Below, in pieces: positions 52,704 through 61,016 of a stretch of DNA of 61,016 nt (position 1 is the first letter of the stretch; every line of letters starts with the position of its first letter). Position numbers and translations under genes: made by a program. Origin of the DNA: Ruminococcus sp. UBA3280 (GTDB taxonomy: Bacteria > Bacillota > Clostridia > Oscillospirales > Ruminococcaceae); contig DETU01000097.1 in NCBI GenBank assembly GCA_002362175.1, forward strand, positions 581-61,596, read 5' to 3'. The notes beneath the pieces are model-generated. The model was not told the DNA's origin. It did not search any database and was given only the letters and a program-made list of their open reading frames with translations.

Positions 52704-53072
52704 TCAGTTTTCTGCTGATTCGGATACTGTTATATTTGTTACTGCCTTTGTTTCAAGAGTATTTCCCTCTTCGTCCTTTGTTGTGGTTGTTATGACAACT
52801 TCAATATCACTGAAACTGTCAATGACATCTGAAAGACTGTTCATTGTGCGGTGAAGGATTTCCGTCTGATTCCCCATATAGACACGACCCGCAGGCGTAT
52901 CGGGATTCTTTTCAAGCAGAACAAAAAGCATATTCAGAACGTCAACGGCATTTTTCGGGGATTCAACAGGAACAACGGTGTCAAGTTTCAGGTCATATTT
53001 TCCGAACTCCGAAACATGAAGTATTCCTGCCAGTACAGGATTTTCAAACCTGATTTCAGCATAATTTTTCAT
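52704..53072 (-). CDS. Hypothetical protein downstream of metK
   Basis: Start at the ATG ending at 53072, with AAAGGA eight bases upstream; 122 residues. The N-terminal half has strand patterns (YAEIRFENPVLAGILHVSEF) and the middle helix VDVLNMLFVLLEKN; the C-terminus is Thr/Val-rich (VVITTTTKDEEGNTLETKAVTNITVSE). No family is recognised. It follows metK by 17 bases and probably shares its SAM-controlled transcript. Confidence 0.6.
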   Translation of the reverse strand: MKNYAEIRFENPVLAGILHVSEFGKYDLKLDTVVPVESPKNAVDVLNMLFVLLEKNPDTPAGRVYMGNQTEILHRTMNSLSDVIDSFSDIEVVITTTTKDEEGNTLETKAVTNITVSESAEN

Positions 53073-53089
53073 TACATCAAATTCCTTTC

Positions 53090-54274
53090 TCAAGAAACAG
53101 CAGATTTTATAAGTTCAGCCTTGTCGGTCTTTTCCCACGCTACACCGAGTTCTTCACGTCCCATATGACCGTATGCGGCAAGCTTTCTGTACTGTGGCTT
53201 TTTGAGTTCAAGCATTTCAATGATAGCAGTCGGTCTTAGGTCGAAAACCTTTTCAACGGCTTCAGAAAGCTTTTCTTCCGAAACTTTTCCCGTACCGAAA
53301 GTATCAACCAGTATAGACATCGGCTTTGCCACGCCTATCGCATAGGAAAGCTGTACCTCACACTTTTCGGCAAGTCCTGCTGCTACTATATTCTTTGCAA
53401 TATATCTTGCCGCATACGCCGCACTCCTGTCAACTTTCGTCGGGTCTTTACCACTGAAAGCACCACCGCCATGACGTGAATAACCGCCGTATGTATCAAC
53501 TATAATCTTTCTTCCCGTAAGACCGCTGTCGCCCTGCGGACCGCCTATAACAAAACGACCTGTCGGATTTATGAAAATCTTTGTATTTTCGTCCATAAGT
53601 TCCTCGGAAATAACTGCCCTGATAACAAATTCCTCAATATCCTTGCGGAGCTGACTGAGGGAAATGTCTGCGGAATGTTGTGAAGATACAACAACAGCGT
53701 CAATTCTTGCAGGCTTGCCGTCAATATATTCAACAGTAACCTGAGTTTTGCCGTCGGGACGGAGATAACGGAGAGTGCCGTCTTTTCTGACTTCTGTAAG
53801 CTTCATGGCAAGCTTGTGGGCGAGAGATATGGGCAACGGCATAAGTTCGGGAGTTTCATTGCAGGCAAAACCAAACATAATACCCTGGTCACCTGCACCG
53901 TTTGAAAGACCGTCATTTTCAGAATTTTCCTCTCTGTACTCAAAAGCTTCGTTTACACCCATTGCAATATCTGCGGACTGTTCATCAATACTTGTAATAA
54001 CCGAGCAGGTGTGAGCGTCAAAACCGTACTTTGCACGGTCGTAGCCGATATCAGCAACAACCTGACGTGCAATCTTAGGAATATCGACCTTTGCGGTTGT
54101 GGAAATTTCACCCATACAGAGAATCATACCTGTAGTTACCGCTGTTTCGCAGGCAACACGACCATTTTTGTCCTGTTCAAGAATTGCATCAAGAACAGCA
54201 TCTGAAATCTGGTCACATATTTTGTCGGGGTGACCTTCCGTAACCGATTCCGACGTGAAAAAAAACTTATTCAT
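53090..54274 (-). CDS. metK: S-adenosylmethionine synthetase
   Basis: Start at the ATG ending at 54274, with AGGAGGAA upstream; an in-frame extension further up crosses the riboswitch. The 394-residue enzyme has all MetK marks: TSESVTEGHPDKICDQISDA, GAGDQGIMFGFA, and GGGAFSGKDPTKVDRS. It makes SAM from methionine and ATP. Controlled by the SAM-I riboswitch and terminator in its leader. Confidence 0.97.
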   Translation of the reverse strand: MNKFFFTSESVTEGHPDKICDQISDAVLDAILEQDKNGRVACETAVTTGMILCMGEISTTAKVDIPKIARQVVADIGYDRAKYGFDAHTCSVITSIDEQSADIAMGVNEAFEYREENSENDGLSNGAGDQGIMFGFACNETPELMPLPISLAHKLAMKLTEVRKDGTLRYLRPDGKTQVTVEYIDGKPARIDAVVVSSQHSADISLSQLRKDIEEFVIRAVISEELMDENTKIFINPTGRFVIGGPQGDSGLTGRKIIVDTYGGYSRHGGGAFSGKDPTKVDRSAAYAARYIAKNIVAAGLAEKCEVQLSYAIGVAKPMSILVDTFGTGKVSEEKLSEAVEKVFDLRPTAIIEMLELKKPQYRKLAAYGHMGREELGVAWEKTDKAELIKSAVS

Positions 54275-54290
54275 TAAACATTCCTCCTGA

Positions 54291-54324
54291 AAAAATAAAA
54301 ACATTCCGTTTCCGGAATGTTCTG
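54291..54324 (-). terminator. Expression-platform terminator of the SAM riboswitch
   Basis: On the minus strand AACATTCCGG and CCGGAATGTT-like arms (AACATTCC/GGAATGTT) form a hairpin followed by a T run, placed between aptamer and metK. Confidence 0.85.
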
Positions 54325-54337
54325 ATTTCTGAAAAAA

Positions 54338-54442
54338 ATCCTCATCTGCCGGATAAACCGCAGGAATTAGCACCTTTTCTGAACAAACAGTCAGGTTGCC
54401 GGGCTTCAAAGGACCTGTTTCCTCCGCCACTCTTGATAAGGT
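54338..54442 (-). promoter_or_regulatory. SAM-I (S-box) riboswitch aptamer
   Basis: The minus strand carries the S-box core: CTTATCAAGAGTGGCGGAGG, then the AGCCCGGCAACC region and GGTGCTAATTCCTGCGG. It is followed by a terminator (54291-54324). With SAM bound the aptamer would favour the terminator and lower metK expression. The promoter is 54452-54480. Confidence 0.95.
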
Positions 54443-54451
54443 TATAATGTT

Positions 54452-54480
54452 ATTATAACTCAGAAACCGTAAAATGTCAA
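54452..54480 (-). promoter_or_regulatory. Promoter of the SAM riboswitch-metK transcript
   Basis: On the minus strand TTGACA (54480-54475), 17 bases, TATAAT (54457-54452): full consensus. Confidence 0.88.
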
Positions 54481-54504
54481 TAGTTTTCAGAAAATTTATG
54501 AAAA

Positions 54505-54963
54505 TTATTTTTTTCCACATTTTTCGAGTGCGTCAAAAATCTTGTGGAATACAACCTGATTCGGATAACGTTTATAGTCCGCAAACACCCATATACCACT
54601 TTTAAAGAAGTGTTCCAAAATAGCGGCGGCAGTTCCCGCACTCCTGCTCTGACCGTATTCGCACTGACATATTATATCCATACCATTATTATAGGCATTA
54701 TATATGAACTCCGCAATTTCGTCAGCTTCAGGGAAATATGTATCATATGTGTAACCTTTTTCTTTAAGACAATCGAGGTCAAGGTCATCAAGTTCACTGT
54801 AAAAGACGTTTTCACACACATCGCTGTAATCAACATGGGAATAAGCCCTGTCAATTCTTTTTATTTTGGGGTCATAAAAACTTATAACAGCTGTATTTTC
54901 AGGAAATTTTCCCGAATCTATAATCTTCTGAATTTCTTTTCTTGAATATATCAGTACATTCAT
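54505..54963 (-). CDS. Dual-specificity/tyrosine phosphatase-like protein
   Basis: A 152-residue cytosolic protein. The P-loop of protein tyrosine phosphatases reads CQCEYGQSRSAGTAAAI (C-x5-R, catalytic Cys in CEYGQSR). A candidate general-acid Asp lies earlier in YSHVDYSDV. The fold is small for a DSP-type phosphatase, and phage/clostridial homologues exist. Substrate unknown. It lies upstream of the metK promoter on the same strand. Confidence 0.8.
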   Translation of the reverse strand: MNVLIYSRKEIQKIIDSGKFPENTAVISFYDPKIKRIDRAYSHVDYSDVCENVFYSELDDLDLDCLKEKGYTYDTYFPEADEIAEFIYNAYNNGMDIICQCEYGQSRSAGTAAAILEHFFKSGIWVFADYKRYPNQVVFHKIFDALEKCGKK

Positions 54964-54985
54964 TCCACGGACTCCTTTTTTCGTG

Positions 54986-55023
54986 TAAAAAACAAATGGG
55001 CTTCCGGTTAAGGAAGCTCATTT
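54986..55023 (-). terminator. Terminator after the two-component operon
   Basis: AAATGGGCTTCC (54994-55005) pairs with GGAAGCTCATTT (55012-55023), 12 bp with one G-T, then a T run on the minus strand. It also separates the phosphatase gene's leader. Confidence 0.8.
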
Positions 55024-55055
55024 GCCATGATATAGGGATTATTGGGGATTTTGTA

Positions 55056-55081
55056 ATGTAGTGCTGGGGTAAGCACTACAT
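55056..55081. repeat. Perfect hairpin without T run
   Basis: ATGTAGTGCT (55056-55065) pairs with AGCACTACAT (55072-55081) around a six-base loop. It lies between the histidine kinase and its terminator. No T run follows on either strand. It could stabilise the mRNA end or be a protein site. Nothing else was seen in 55082-55203. Confidence 0.6.
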
Positions 55082-55203
55082 CAACCATGAAAAAAACAAC
55101 TTCAGGATTTCTCCTTCAGCATCTATATAATACACTCACTAAGTGTTTATTATATGATGTTTAAGTGAAAGTTTTGTGAAAAAATCATAAAAACAAAAAT
55201 TTC

Positions 55204-56658
55204 TCAGGATTTATCCACGTCTTTTATTTTGAACCAGAATACAGAGCCCTTTCCGAGCGTACTTCTTACGCCGTAATCATAACCGTGAAGTTTAAGAACA
55301 GCTTTTACAATCGAAAGTCCGAGACCTGTTCCGACAACTTCCCTCTTGTGATTTTCGGAACGGTAATATTTGTCAAATATAAGTTTTATCTTGCTTTCCT
55401 CAATACCGTCGCCCGTATCCTCGACTTCAATAAGCACACCGTCCGCCTGATTAATCTGACGCACATATACCTGCTTGTCCGCACCCGTATAATTTATGGC
55501 ATTGTTTATAAGATTATATATTACCTGCTCAATTTTCACAATATCGCAGTATACCGTTTTTTCCTTATCTGGTGTAAAGTGAATATGGTATCCCATTTTA
55601 TCCGAAATACCTTTGAAACGTCCTATAATTGCGTTAAGCTTTGCACCTATTTCAAACTCGGACGGATTAAGTTTCTGTTTACCGCTTTCAAGCTTTGAAA
55701 GGTCAAGAATATCGTTCACCATAGCTGAAAGACGGTCTGTCTCATTGATTATGATTTCAAGATGTTCGTTTCTCTTTACGGGATTATCACCTGAAAGGTC
55801 ACGTATCATTTCTGCGTATGCTTTCAGCATGGTAAGCGGTGTCCGCAGGTCATGGGAAACGTTTGCTATCAAATCCCTCTGCATAGTATCAACTCTTGAA
55901 AGTTCCTTTTCTGCATACATAAGAGTATCGGCAAGTTTTTTTGATTCAAGATACCCCCTGCCGTCAAACTTTGTATTGAGGTCACCTTTTGCAAGATTTT
56001 CGGCTGATTTTGTTATTCTGTCAATCGGACGTGAAATTATATTAGCAAGAAAAACGGAAACAAATGCAGCTATTATAATAAGTATAATTGTTATAATTAC
56101 AAGCTGACGCTTGATTATTGAAGCGGTTGAACCTACGGGAACAAGTTCCGAATTAAGAATAAGATAACCTTCGGGATAACTGACACTTCCGAGTACACAT
56201 ATATATACAAGCATATCATTATGACTTTTCGGATTGTTGACTTTATACAGTATTTTTGATTTTTCAGATTTTCTTATTTCATTCAGAAATATATATGTAC
56301 TGTTGTCCCTGCCGTGAACAAGACAGTCACCCAAAACGTCCTTTGAATATATCGACCTGCCGTATCTGTCAAGAATCTCAACACAGACATCATTTTCAAC
56401 AGCCGTCTTTGAATAGTTTTCAATAAAATCCAACTTATTGCCGTTTCTGTAGTCATTCTCATAGGAAACAAGTATTGATTCGGCATTTTCGGCAACAGTC
56501 TGTGTTTTCATTTTTTCGTAAAAACTCTCAAGAAAAAATATCTGAAATATCCACATAAGCACAAATACAAGTATTATAAAGACAACGAAATGCACCCATA
56601 CTTTCAGACGCAGGGGGACACGGCTGTTCAGATTCTTTATCTTACGAAATAAATTCAA
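55204..56658 (-). CDS. Sensor histidine kinase
   Basis: A 484-residue membrane sensor. Two membrane helices (about 20-42 and 190-212) bracket an outside sensing domain, then HAMP (IISRPIDRITKSAENLAKGD), the phospho-acceptor helix NVSHDLRTPLTMLKAYAEM (His in S-H-D-L-R-T-P), and an ATPase domain with N, G1 (DTGDGIEESKI) and G2 (GTGLGLSIVKAV) boxes. It overlaps the regulator gene by 17 bases. The signal is unknown. Confidence 0.93.
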   Translation of the reverse strand: MNLFRKIKNLNSRVPLRLKVWVHFVVFIILVFVLMWIFQIFFLESFYEKMKTQTVAENAESILVSYENDYRNGNKLDFIENYSKTAVENDVCVEILDRYGRSIYSKDVLGDCLVHGRDNSTYIFLNEIRKSEKSKILYKVNNPKSHNDMLVYICVLGSVSYPEGYLILNSELVPVGSTASIIKRQLVIITIILIIIAAFVSVFLANIISRPIDRITKSAENLAKGDLNTKFDGRGYLESKKLADTLMYAEKELSRVDTMQRDLIANVSHDLRTPLTMLKAYAEMIRDLSGDNPVKRNEHLEIIINETDRLSAMVNDILDLSKLESGKQKLNPSEFEIGAKLNAIIGRFKGISDKMGYHIHFTPDKEKTVYCDIVKIEQVIYNLINNAINYTGADKQVYVRQINQADGVLIEVEDTGDGIEESKIKLIFDKYYRSENHKREVVGTGLGLSIVKAVLKLHGYDYGVRSTLGKGSVFWFKIKDVDKS

Positions 56659-57322
56659 ACTTATATCCCAGCCCTCTCAGAGTAACAATAAACTTTCTGT
56701 ATTCACCGAGACTGTTTCTCAGCATTTTTATATGTGTGTCAACTGTTCTGTCGTCACCGAAAAAGTCGTAACCCCATACCTCTTCAAGAAGCTTGTCTCT
56801 TGTAAGGGCGATATTTCTGTTTTTTACAAGATAGAAAAGGAGGTCGTATTCTTTTGGTGTCATTGAAGCTTTAACACCGTTCACATAGACTTCACGTCCT
56901 GAAATATCCACTTCCAGTCCCTCAAACACATACCTGTCAAGAGTAGAAACTTCTTCATGTGTTGTATTTCTTTTCAGAACCACTTTCACCCTCGCCATAA
57001 GTTCTTTTGGCGAAAAAGGCTTGACCACATAATCATCTATACCGATTTCAAAACCGAAAAGCTTGTCATACTCCTCCCCCCTTGCAGAAAGCATTATGAC
57101 AGGGATATTCTTTGTCTTATGAATTTCCTTGCACGCAGAATATCCATCAAGTCTCGGCATCATAACGTCCATTATTATAAGGTCATAGTCATTTTCATGA
57201 CAAAGTTTCACTGCTTCCATGCCGTTCTCGGCTTCGGTAACTTCATAGCCCTCAAACTCGGCATACTCACGCACCACCTTTCTTATATTCGTTTCGTCGT
57301 CCACAACTAAAATGTGTGCCAT
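56642..57322 (-). CDS. OmpR/PhoB-family response regulator
   Basis: Start at the ATG ending at 57322, with AGAGGTG upstream. The 226-residue regulator has a receiver domain (ILVVDDETNIRKVVREYAE; phospho-acceptor Asp in DLIIMDVMMPRLDG; Lys in VKPFSPKEL) and a winged-helix DNA-binding domain (LTRDKLLEEVWGYDFFGDDRTVDTHIKMLR). It forms a pair with the kinase that follows. Targets are not visible here. Confidence 0.95.
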   Translation of the reverse strand: MAHILVVDDETNIRKVVREYAEFEGYEVTEAENGMEAVKLCHENDYDLIIMDVMMPRLDGYSACKEIHKTKNIPVIMLSARGEEYDKLFGFEIGIDDYVVKPFSPKELMARVKVVLKRNTTHEEVSTLDRYVFEGLEVDISGREVYVNGVKASMTPKEYDLLFYLVKNRNIALTRDKLLEEVWGYDFFGDDRTVDTHIKMLRNSLGEYRKFIVTLRGLGYKFEFIS

Positions 57323-57476
57323 AAAAACACCTCTCACTTCAAAATTTTTCTTCACGGACTGCCTGTCCGTCATTTTTAATTATAACATTATAATCTGTAA
57401 AAGTGTATATTGCGTGATAATTTCCTGTAATTTTTCTGCAACTTTATTTATTTTGTCTCCAAATGCAAATTTATCA

Positions 57477-57505
57477 TTGACATTTTCGGTAAATTTTGCT
57501 ATAAT
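57477..57505 (+). promoter_or_regulatory. Promoter of the EAL-domain gene
   Basis: TTGACA (57477-57482), 17 bases, TATAAT (57500-57505): full consensus. Confidence 0.88.
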
Positions 57506-57541
57506 ATATTTGGTTCAGTTCATTTACGGAGGCGATAAATC

Positions 57542-59776
57542 ATGAAAATAAACAATCCGCTTGTGGCTGCTGTTGTAATTACCGTTGCAACGGCTCTTGT
57601 TATCGGTTACACGCATATTTTTCCTGAAATAGCATTTGTAACAATAATTACATATATTTCAACTATAGTTTTTCTTTCCCTTATCCTTGCCCTGTCGGCA
57701 TGGATTTACAGAAAACACAAGTCCTCCGTTGATGCAGGTGATATTGCAGGTATTTCGGAAAATCTTAACACCGAAATGATTATCTGGACTGACGACTTTT
57801 CAGCCGTATATATGAACAGACATATGCGTGAACTTCTCGGCATACAGGGAAATGATTTTGACTATAAAGCGGAAATAATGAAAGCTTTCGGTATTGACAG
57901 TCTCGAAAAGGAGAATATACAGAAAATTATTGACAATACTTCACATGAGGCACGTTTCACAAACGCAAACAATTCCGTGACTACTATCGCATGGAGTACT
58001 TCACTTGTGAAAAAGAAAAAAAATCTCTCCCTTTATCTGAGTACGGGATTCAATCTTACCGAAATAAAAAAAATGCGTCTCAATCTCGCAAGCACAAACG
58101 ACCTTTTCAACTATTCAATGAGTCTTGCGGAAATAGGAATATTGATGTCAAACGATATGGTCAATTATATCGCATCGTCCGAAACTGTAAGAATGCTCGG
58201 GCTTAAAAGCAGTAATATAAATATAAAAAACCTCCGTTCACTGATTCATACAAACGACCGTCTGCAATTCGACAGTGCAATAAAATCAGCAGGAACAGAC
58301 GACAGCAATGAAGTCAAAAGCATCGAACTGCGTATAAAATCGGCGGACGGCTTATATCACTGGTATTCATACCGATACAAACCTATGAACCACTCGGGAG
58401 GCAAACTGCCCATGTTCAGCGGTGCTTTGATTAACAGTTCCGAAGAACACGAAAAAGACCTCATCATTGAACGTCTTGCATATATAGACGATGTAACGGA
58501 AATAGCAAACCGCAACAAACTTACAGATGTCGGTCAGGAAACATATGAACAGTGCCGACTTCTTAAATGTTCATACTGGATTATAGTACTGGATATTGAC
58601 CGTTTCCACATAATAAACGACAGTTATGGCTATAAAAACGGTAACAATATATTGAAAAGTTTTGCAAACATAATATGTAAATTTGTAACTTCAGGCGGTC
58701 TTGCTGCAAGAATAAGCGGTGATAATTTTGCACTGATTCTCCGTGATTACGGCGATGATGATTTGCCGTCACGTACCGCTAAAGCCATTCAGGAAGAATT
58801 TTCAAAACTTGCAACAGGTGATTTTTCGTCCATAAACCTGAGCTGTTCGGCAGGTTACTCAAAAATGCCCGAGGACGGCAATTCTTTCCTTGAAGTATTT
58901 GAACACGCTGAATTTGCCCTTAAATCAGGCGGTAATGAAAATAATACCATATGCGGTTACGAATCACGTATGCACGACTCAATCATAGGAAAAACAGAAC
59001 TCGAAAAGGAACTTGCCGTTGCTATCGACAACAACGAACTGCAATTATTTTATCAGCCAAAAATTGACCTTTCAACAGGTAAGGTAATGGGCGTTGAGGC
59101 ACTTATACGCTGGATAAAACCCGACGGAACTATAGTACGTCCCGACGCTTTTGTACCTGTTGCGGAAAGTTCACACCTTATCGGGAAAATAAGTGAATTT
59201 GTTCTCAATGAAGGTTGCAGACAAAACAGGCTGTGGCAGAAAATGGGATATCCCGAAATTGTAATGTCAATCAATTTCACGTCCACCGACTTCTATCAGA
59301 AAGACCTTAAAGACAAGGTTTTTGAAGCACTTGCCAAAACAGGTCTTGACCCGAAATGGCTTGAAGTCGAACTGACCGAAACACTCGCCCTTAGTGACAT
59401 TGACTATGCCGTTTCACAGATGAACAAACTGCGTGAACTCGGCGTTAAACTTGCTATGGACGATTTCGGTACAGGTTATTCGTCACTCAGCTATCTTCAG
59501 ATTCTCCCGATTACTCTGCTTAAACTTGACCGTTCTTTCATTATTGACATAGAACATGACAATATAGCTTATGAAATAGTTTCATCTGTAATAAGAATAG
59601 CAAAGTCCAAAAAAATCGAAACTATTGCAGAGGGAATTGAAAATCCCGCTCAGGAAGATATTCTCCGAAAGGCAGGCTGTGACTTCGGACAGGGCTACCT
59701 TTACGGCAAGCCTATGCCCGCTGAAAAAATACAGGAATTTTTTGAGGAGAATATGAAACAAACTCAAAACAAATAA
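57542..59776 (+). CDS. Membrane-bound PAS/degenerate GGDEF/EAL c-di-GMP phosphodiesterase
   Basis: A 744-residue protein with two N-terminal membrane helices (~10-60), PAS-like domains (~70-310), a GGDEF domain whose signature is altered to SGDNF (AARISGDNFALIL), and a complete EAL domain: VEALIRW, SINFTSTD, VELTE, MDDFGTGYSSL, LKLDRSF and IAEGIE. The loss of the GGDEF signature and retention of the EAL catalytic set point to cyclic-di-GMP breakdown, with the GGDEF part perhaps binding GTP. It is transcribed before pfk. Confidence 0.9.
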   Translation: MKINNPLVAAVVITVATALVIGYTHIFPEIAFVTIITYISTIVFLSLILALSAWIYRKHKSSVDAGDIAGISENLNTEMIIWTDDFSAVYMNRHMRELLGIQGNDFDYKAEIMKAFGIDSLEKENIQKIIDNTSHEARFTNANNSVTTIAWSTSLVKKKKNLSLYLSTGFNLTEIKKMRLNLASTNDLFNYSMSLAEIGILMSNDMVNYIASSETVRMLGLKSSNINIKNLRSLIHTNDRLQFDSAIKSAGTDDSNEVKSIELRIKSADGLYHWYSYRYKPMNHSGGKLPMFSGALINSSEEHEKDLIIERLAYIDDVTEIANRNKLTDVGQETYEQCRLLKCSYWIIVLDIDRFHIINDSYGYKNGNNILKSFANIICKFVTSGGLAARISGDNFALILRDYGDDDLPSRTAKAIQEEFSKLATGDFSSINLSCSAGYSKMPEDGNSFLEVFEHAEFALKSGGNENNTICGYESRMHDSIIGKTELEKELAVAIDNNELQLFYQPKIDLSTGKVMGVEALIRWIKPDGTIVRPDAFVPVAESSHLIGKISEFVLNEGCRQNRLWQKMGYPEIVMSINFTSTDFYQKDLKDKVFEALAKTGLDPKWLEVELTETLALSDIDYAVSQMNKLRELGVKLAMDDFGTGYSSLSYLQILPITLLKLDRSFIIDIEHDNIAYEIVSSVIRIAKSKKIETIAEGIENPAQEDILRKAGCDFGQGYLYGKPMPAEKIQEFFEENMKQTQNK

Positions 59777-59798
59777 TTTTTAAAACGGAGGTACACTC

Positions 59799-60881
59799 AT
59801 GAAAAGAAGAATAGGCATTTTAACAAGTGGCGGAGATTGTCCCGGTCTCAACGCCACAATCAGAGGAGTTGCAAAGGCTTGCTATGAGAGATTTGGTGAG
59901 GACAATGTTGAAATCGTAGGTATTTCAAACGGTTACTACGGTCTTATAAACAATCTCTGTAAAGATATGTCGCCGTCGTCATTCTCAGGTATTCTTACAC
60001 AAGGCGGTACAATTTTCGGCACAAAGCGTCAGCCGTTCAAGATGATGCAGGTTATCGGTGAAGACAATATCGACAAGGTCAAGAACATGAAAGAAACTTA
60101 CAAGAAACAAAAGCTTGACTGTCTGCTTACTCTCGGCGGTAACGGTACTCACAAGACATCAAAACTTCTTGCCGACGAGGGTCTTAACGTTATCGGTCTC
60201 CCGAAAACCATTGACAACGATATTTACGGCACTGATGTTACTTTTGGTTTCCATACCGCCGTTGATATTGCAACAGACGTTATCGACCGTCTCCACACAA
60301 CAGCCGCAAGTCATTCACGTATACTTGTATGTGAAATTATGGGCAACAAAGCCGGCTGGCTTACCCTTAACGCAGGTATAGCAGGCGGTGCGGACGTTAT
60401 AATCATTCCCGAAATTCCATACGATATTGACAAAGTATGCGATTCTGTAATGGCAAGAAGTGCGTCAGGAAAAACTTTCTCAATACTTGCTGTTGCAGAG
60501 GGTGCTTTTGACATTGCAGAGGCTAAAATGAAGAAAAAGGAACGTGCAAAGAAACGTGCCGAAGCAGGTATAATCACAGCTACTTCACGTATCGCCGCAC
60601 AGATTCAGAACAATACGGGTATTGAAGCACGTGTTTGTGTTCCGGGACATATGCTCAGAGGAGGAGCTCCGAGTGCCTATGACCGTGTACTTTCAACACA
60701 GTTCGGTGTACACGCCGCTTACCTTATCTCAAAAGAAAAATACGGAAGAACAGTTGCCAAAATCGGCAATAAAATCACCTCAAACAAGCTTGAGGACATA
60801 GCAGGAAAAACAAAGTTTGTAGATACAGACAACCATCTTGTAATTGCCGCCCGTGACATCGGCGTATCTTTCGGCGACTGA
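59799..60881 (+). CDS. pfkA: 6-phosphofructokinase
   Basis: A 360-residue glycolytic kinase: GILTSGGDCPGLNATIRG (nucleotide/phosphate loop), LTLGGNGTHKTS, LPKTIDNDIYGTD and CEIMGNKAGWL. The donor-site pair reads Gly after Asn (GGNGT, ATP-type Gly at position 104 in E. coli numbering) and Lys (PKTIDND; Lys124, often linked to PPi use). It is longer than E. coli PfkA (320). The likely donor is ATP by the Gly, but the Lys leaves doubt. ACGGAGG precedes the ATG. Confidence 0.93.
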   Translation: MKRRIGILTSGGDCPGLNATIRGVAKACYERFGEDNVEIVGISNGYYGLINNLCKDMSPSSFSGILTQGGTIFGTKRQPFKMMQVIGEDNIDKVKNMKETYKKQKLDCLLTLGGNGTHKTSKLLADEGLNVIGLPKTIDNDIYGTDVTFGFHTAVDIATDVIDRLHTTAASHSRILVCEIMGNKAGWLTLNAGIAGGADVIIIPEIPYDIDKVCDSVMARSASGKTFSILAVAEGAFDIAEAKMKKKERAKKRAEAGIITATSRIAAQIQNNTGIEARVCVPGHMLRGGAPSAYDRVLSTQFGVHAAYLISKEKYGRTVAKIGNKITSNKLEDIAGKTKFVDTDNHLVIAARDIGVSFGD

Positions 60882-60894
60882 TTCAGACATATCT

Positions 60895-60922
60895 AAATGC
60901 TGTCATTATGACAGCATTTAAA
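60895..60922 (+). terminator. Terminator after pfkA
   Basis: AAATGCTGTC and GACAGCATTT form a stem around ATTAT, followed by an AT-rich tail. The last ~95 bases of the window hold nothing recognised. Confidence 0.78.
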
Positions 60923-61016
60923 TTTGCATATAGTTATCATATACTAATAAATATATGATTTTAGACAATATACCGCCATATTTTACCGTATATATAGTAA
61001 AAATATAAAAATTATT

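Noticed and set aside
53090..54520. Longer MetK reading frame reaching into the leader
   Set aside because: It crosses the SAM riboswitch and terminator; the ATG ending at 54274 has the ribosome site and the conserved MetK start.
1..61016. Restriction-modification, CRISPR-Cas or known defence islands
   Set aside because: No cas genes, methyltransferases or repeat-spacer arrays were found; only the MazF and HipA-like toxins in the mobile element touch on defence.

Overview
The window comes from a low-GC, spore-forming Gram-positive bacterium. It is most likely a Ruminococcus or close relative in the Oscillospiraceae. The signs are type I dockerins and a cohesin-like domain on secreted proteins, spoIIP and a gerW/ytfJ-type sporulation gene, Firmicutes-style promoters (TTGACA-17-TATAAT) and strong AGGAGG ribosome sites, a SAM-I riboswitch on metK, and the clostridial cluster M50 protease-scpA-scpB-DUF2953-gerW-dac-rluB. 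Species cannot be fixed from the window.

Layout. 1-1327: end of an azlC/azlD amino-acid exporter pair and a lone SUKH-3 type immunity gene. 1511-8398: a compact one-strand run of nine phage genes (TerS, TerL, portal, capsid, prohead protease, connector, neck, tail, baseplate-hub-like) with no integrase, tape measure, sheath or lysis genes. 8455-14812: chromosomal genes, namely lone feoA, an MFS efflux pump behind a 12-codon leader peptide with two mutually exclusive hairpins, a CBS/CorC protein with a solute-binding lipoprotein and a TIM-barrel-like protein, and a cupin behind a palindromic operator. About 15066-28741: an integrated mobile element with a sigma-like HTH gene, a structured ~460-nt non-coding stretch, MazF toxin, a DinG-like helicase gene with an in-frame TGA, three serine recombinase genes (one intact, one lacking its catalytic domain, one frameshifted), a frameshifted amidoligase, a gamma-glutamylcyclotransferase gene split by a 2.7-kb group II intron, small proteins and a HipA-like kinase. 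Element ends were not located.

29114-36466: an unusual fusion of an NCS1 permease to a PlsC-type acyltransferase and zinc ribbon, a second solute-binding lipoprotein, KptA with a GNAT enzyme, and a YdjM-like membrane protein. 36661-39284 (minus): two secreted dockerin proteins, one papain-like with Ser where Cys is expected and one cohesin-dockerin. 39553-39628: tRNA-Arg(CCG). 39757-50387: spoIIP, a polysaccharide deacetylase, metA, and the minus-strand cell-division/sporulation cluster. 50612-60881: rpmB, a C39-type lipoprotein, metK with its riboswitch, a tyrosine phosphatase, a two-component system, a degenerate-GGDEF/intact-EAL protein and a phosphofructokinase.

How they work together. 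Housekeeping genes form short operons with visible promoters and terminators. All clearly broken genes lie inside the recombinase-bearing element, which suggests it is decaying, although it still carries an intron whose predicted excision restores its host gene exactly in frame. The phage cassette, by contrast, is intact in every reading frame and embedded among host genes, so it may be a domesticated particle-forming island.
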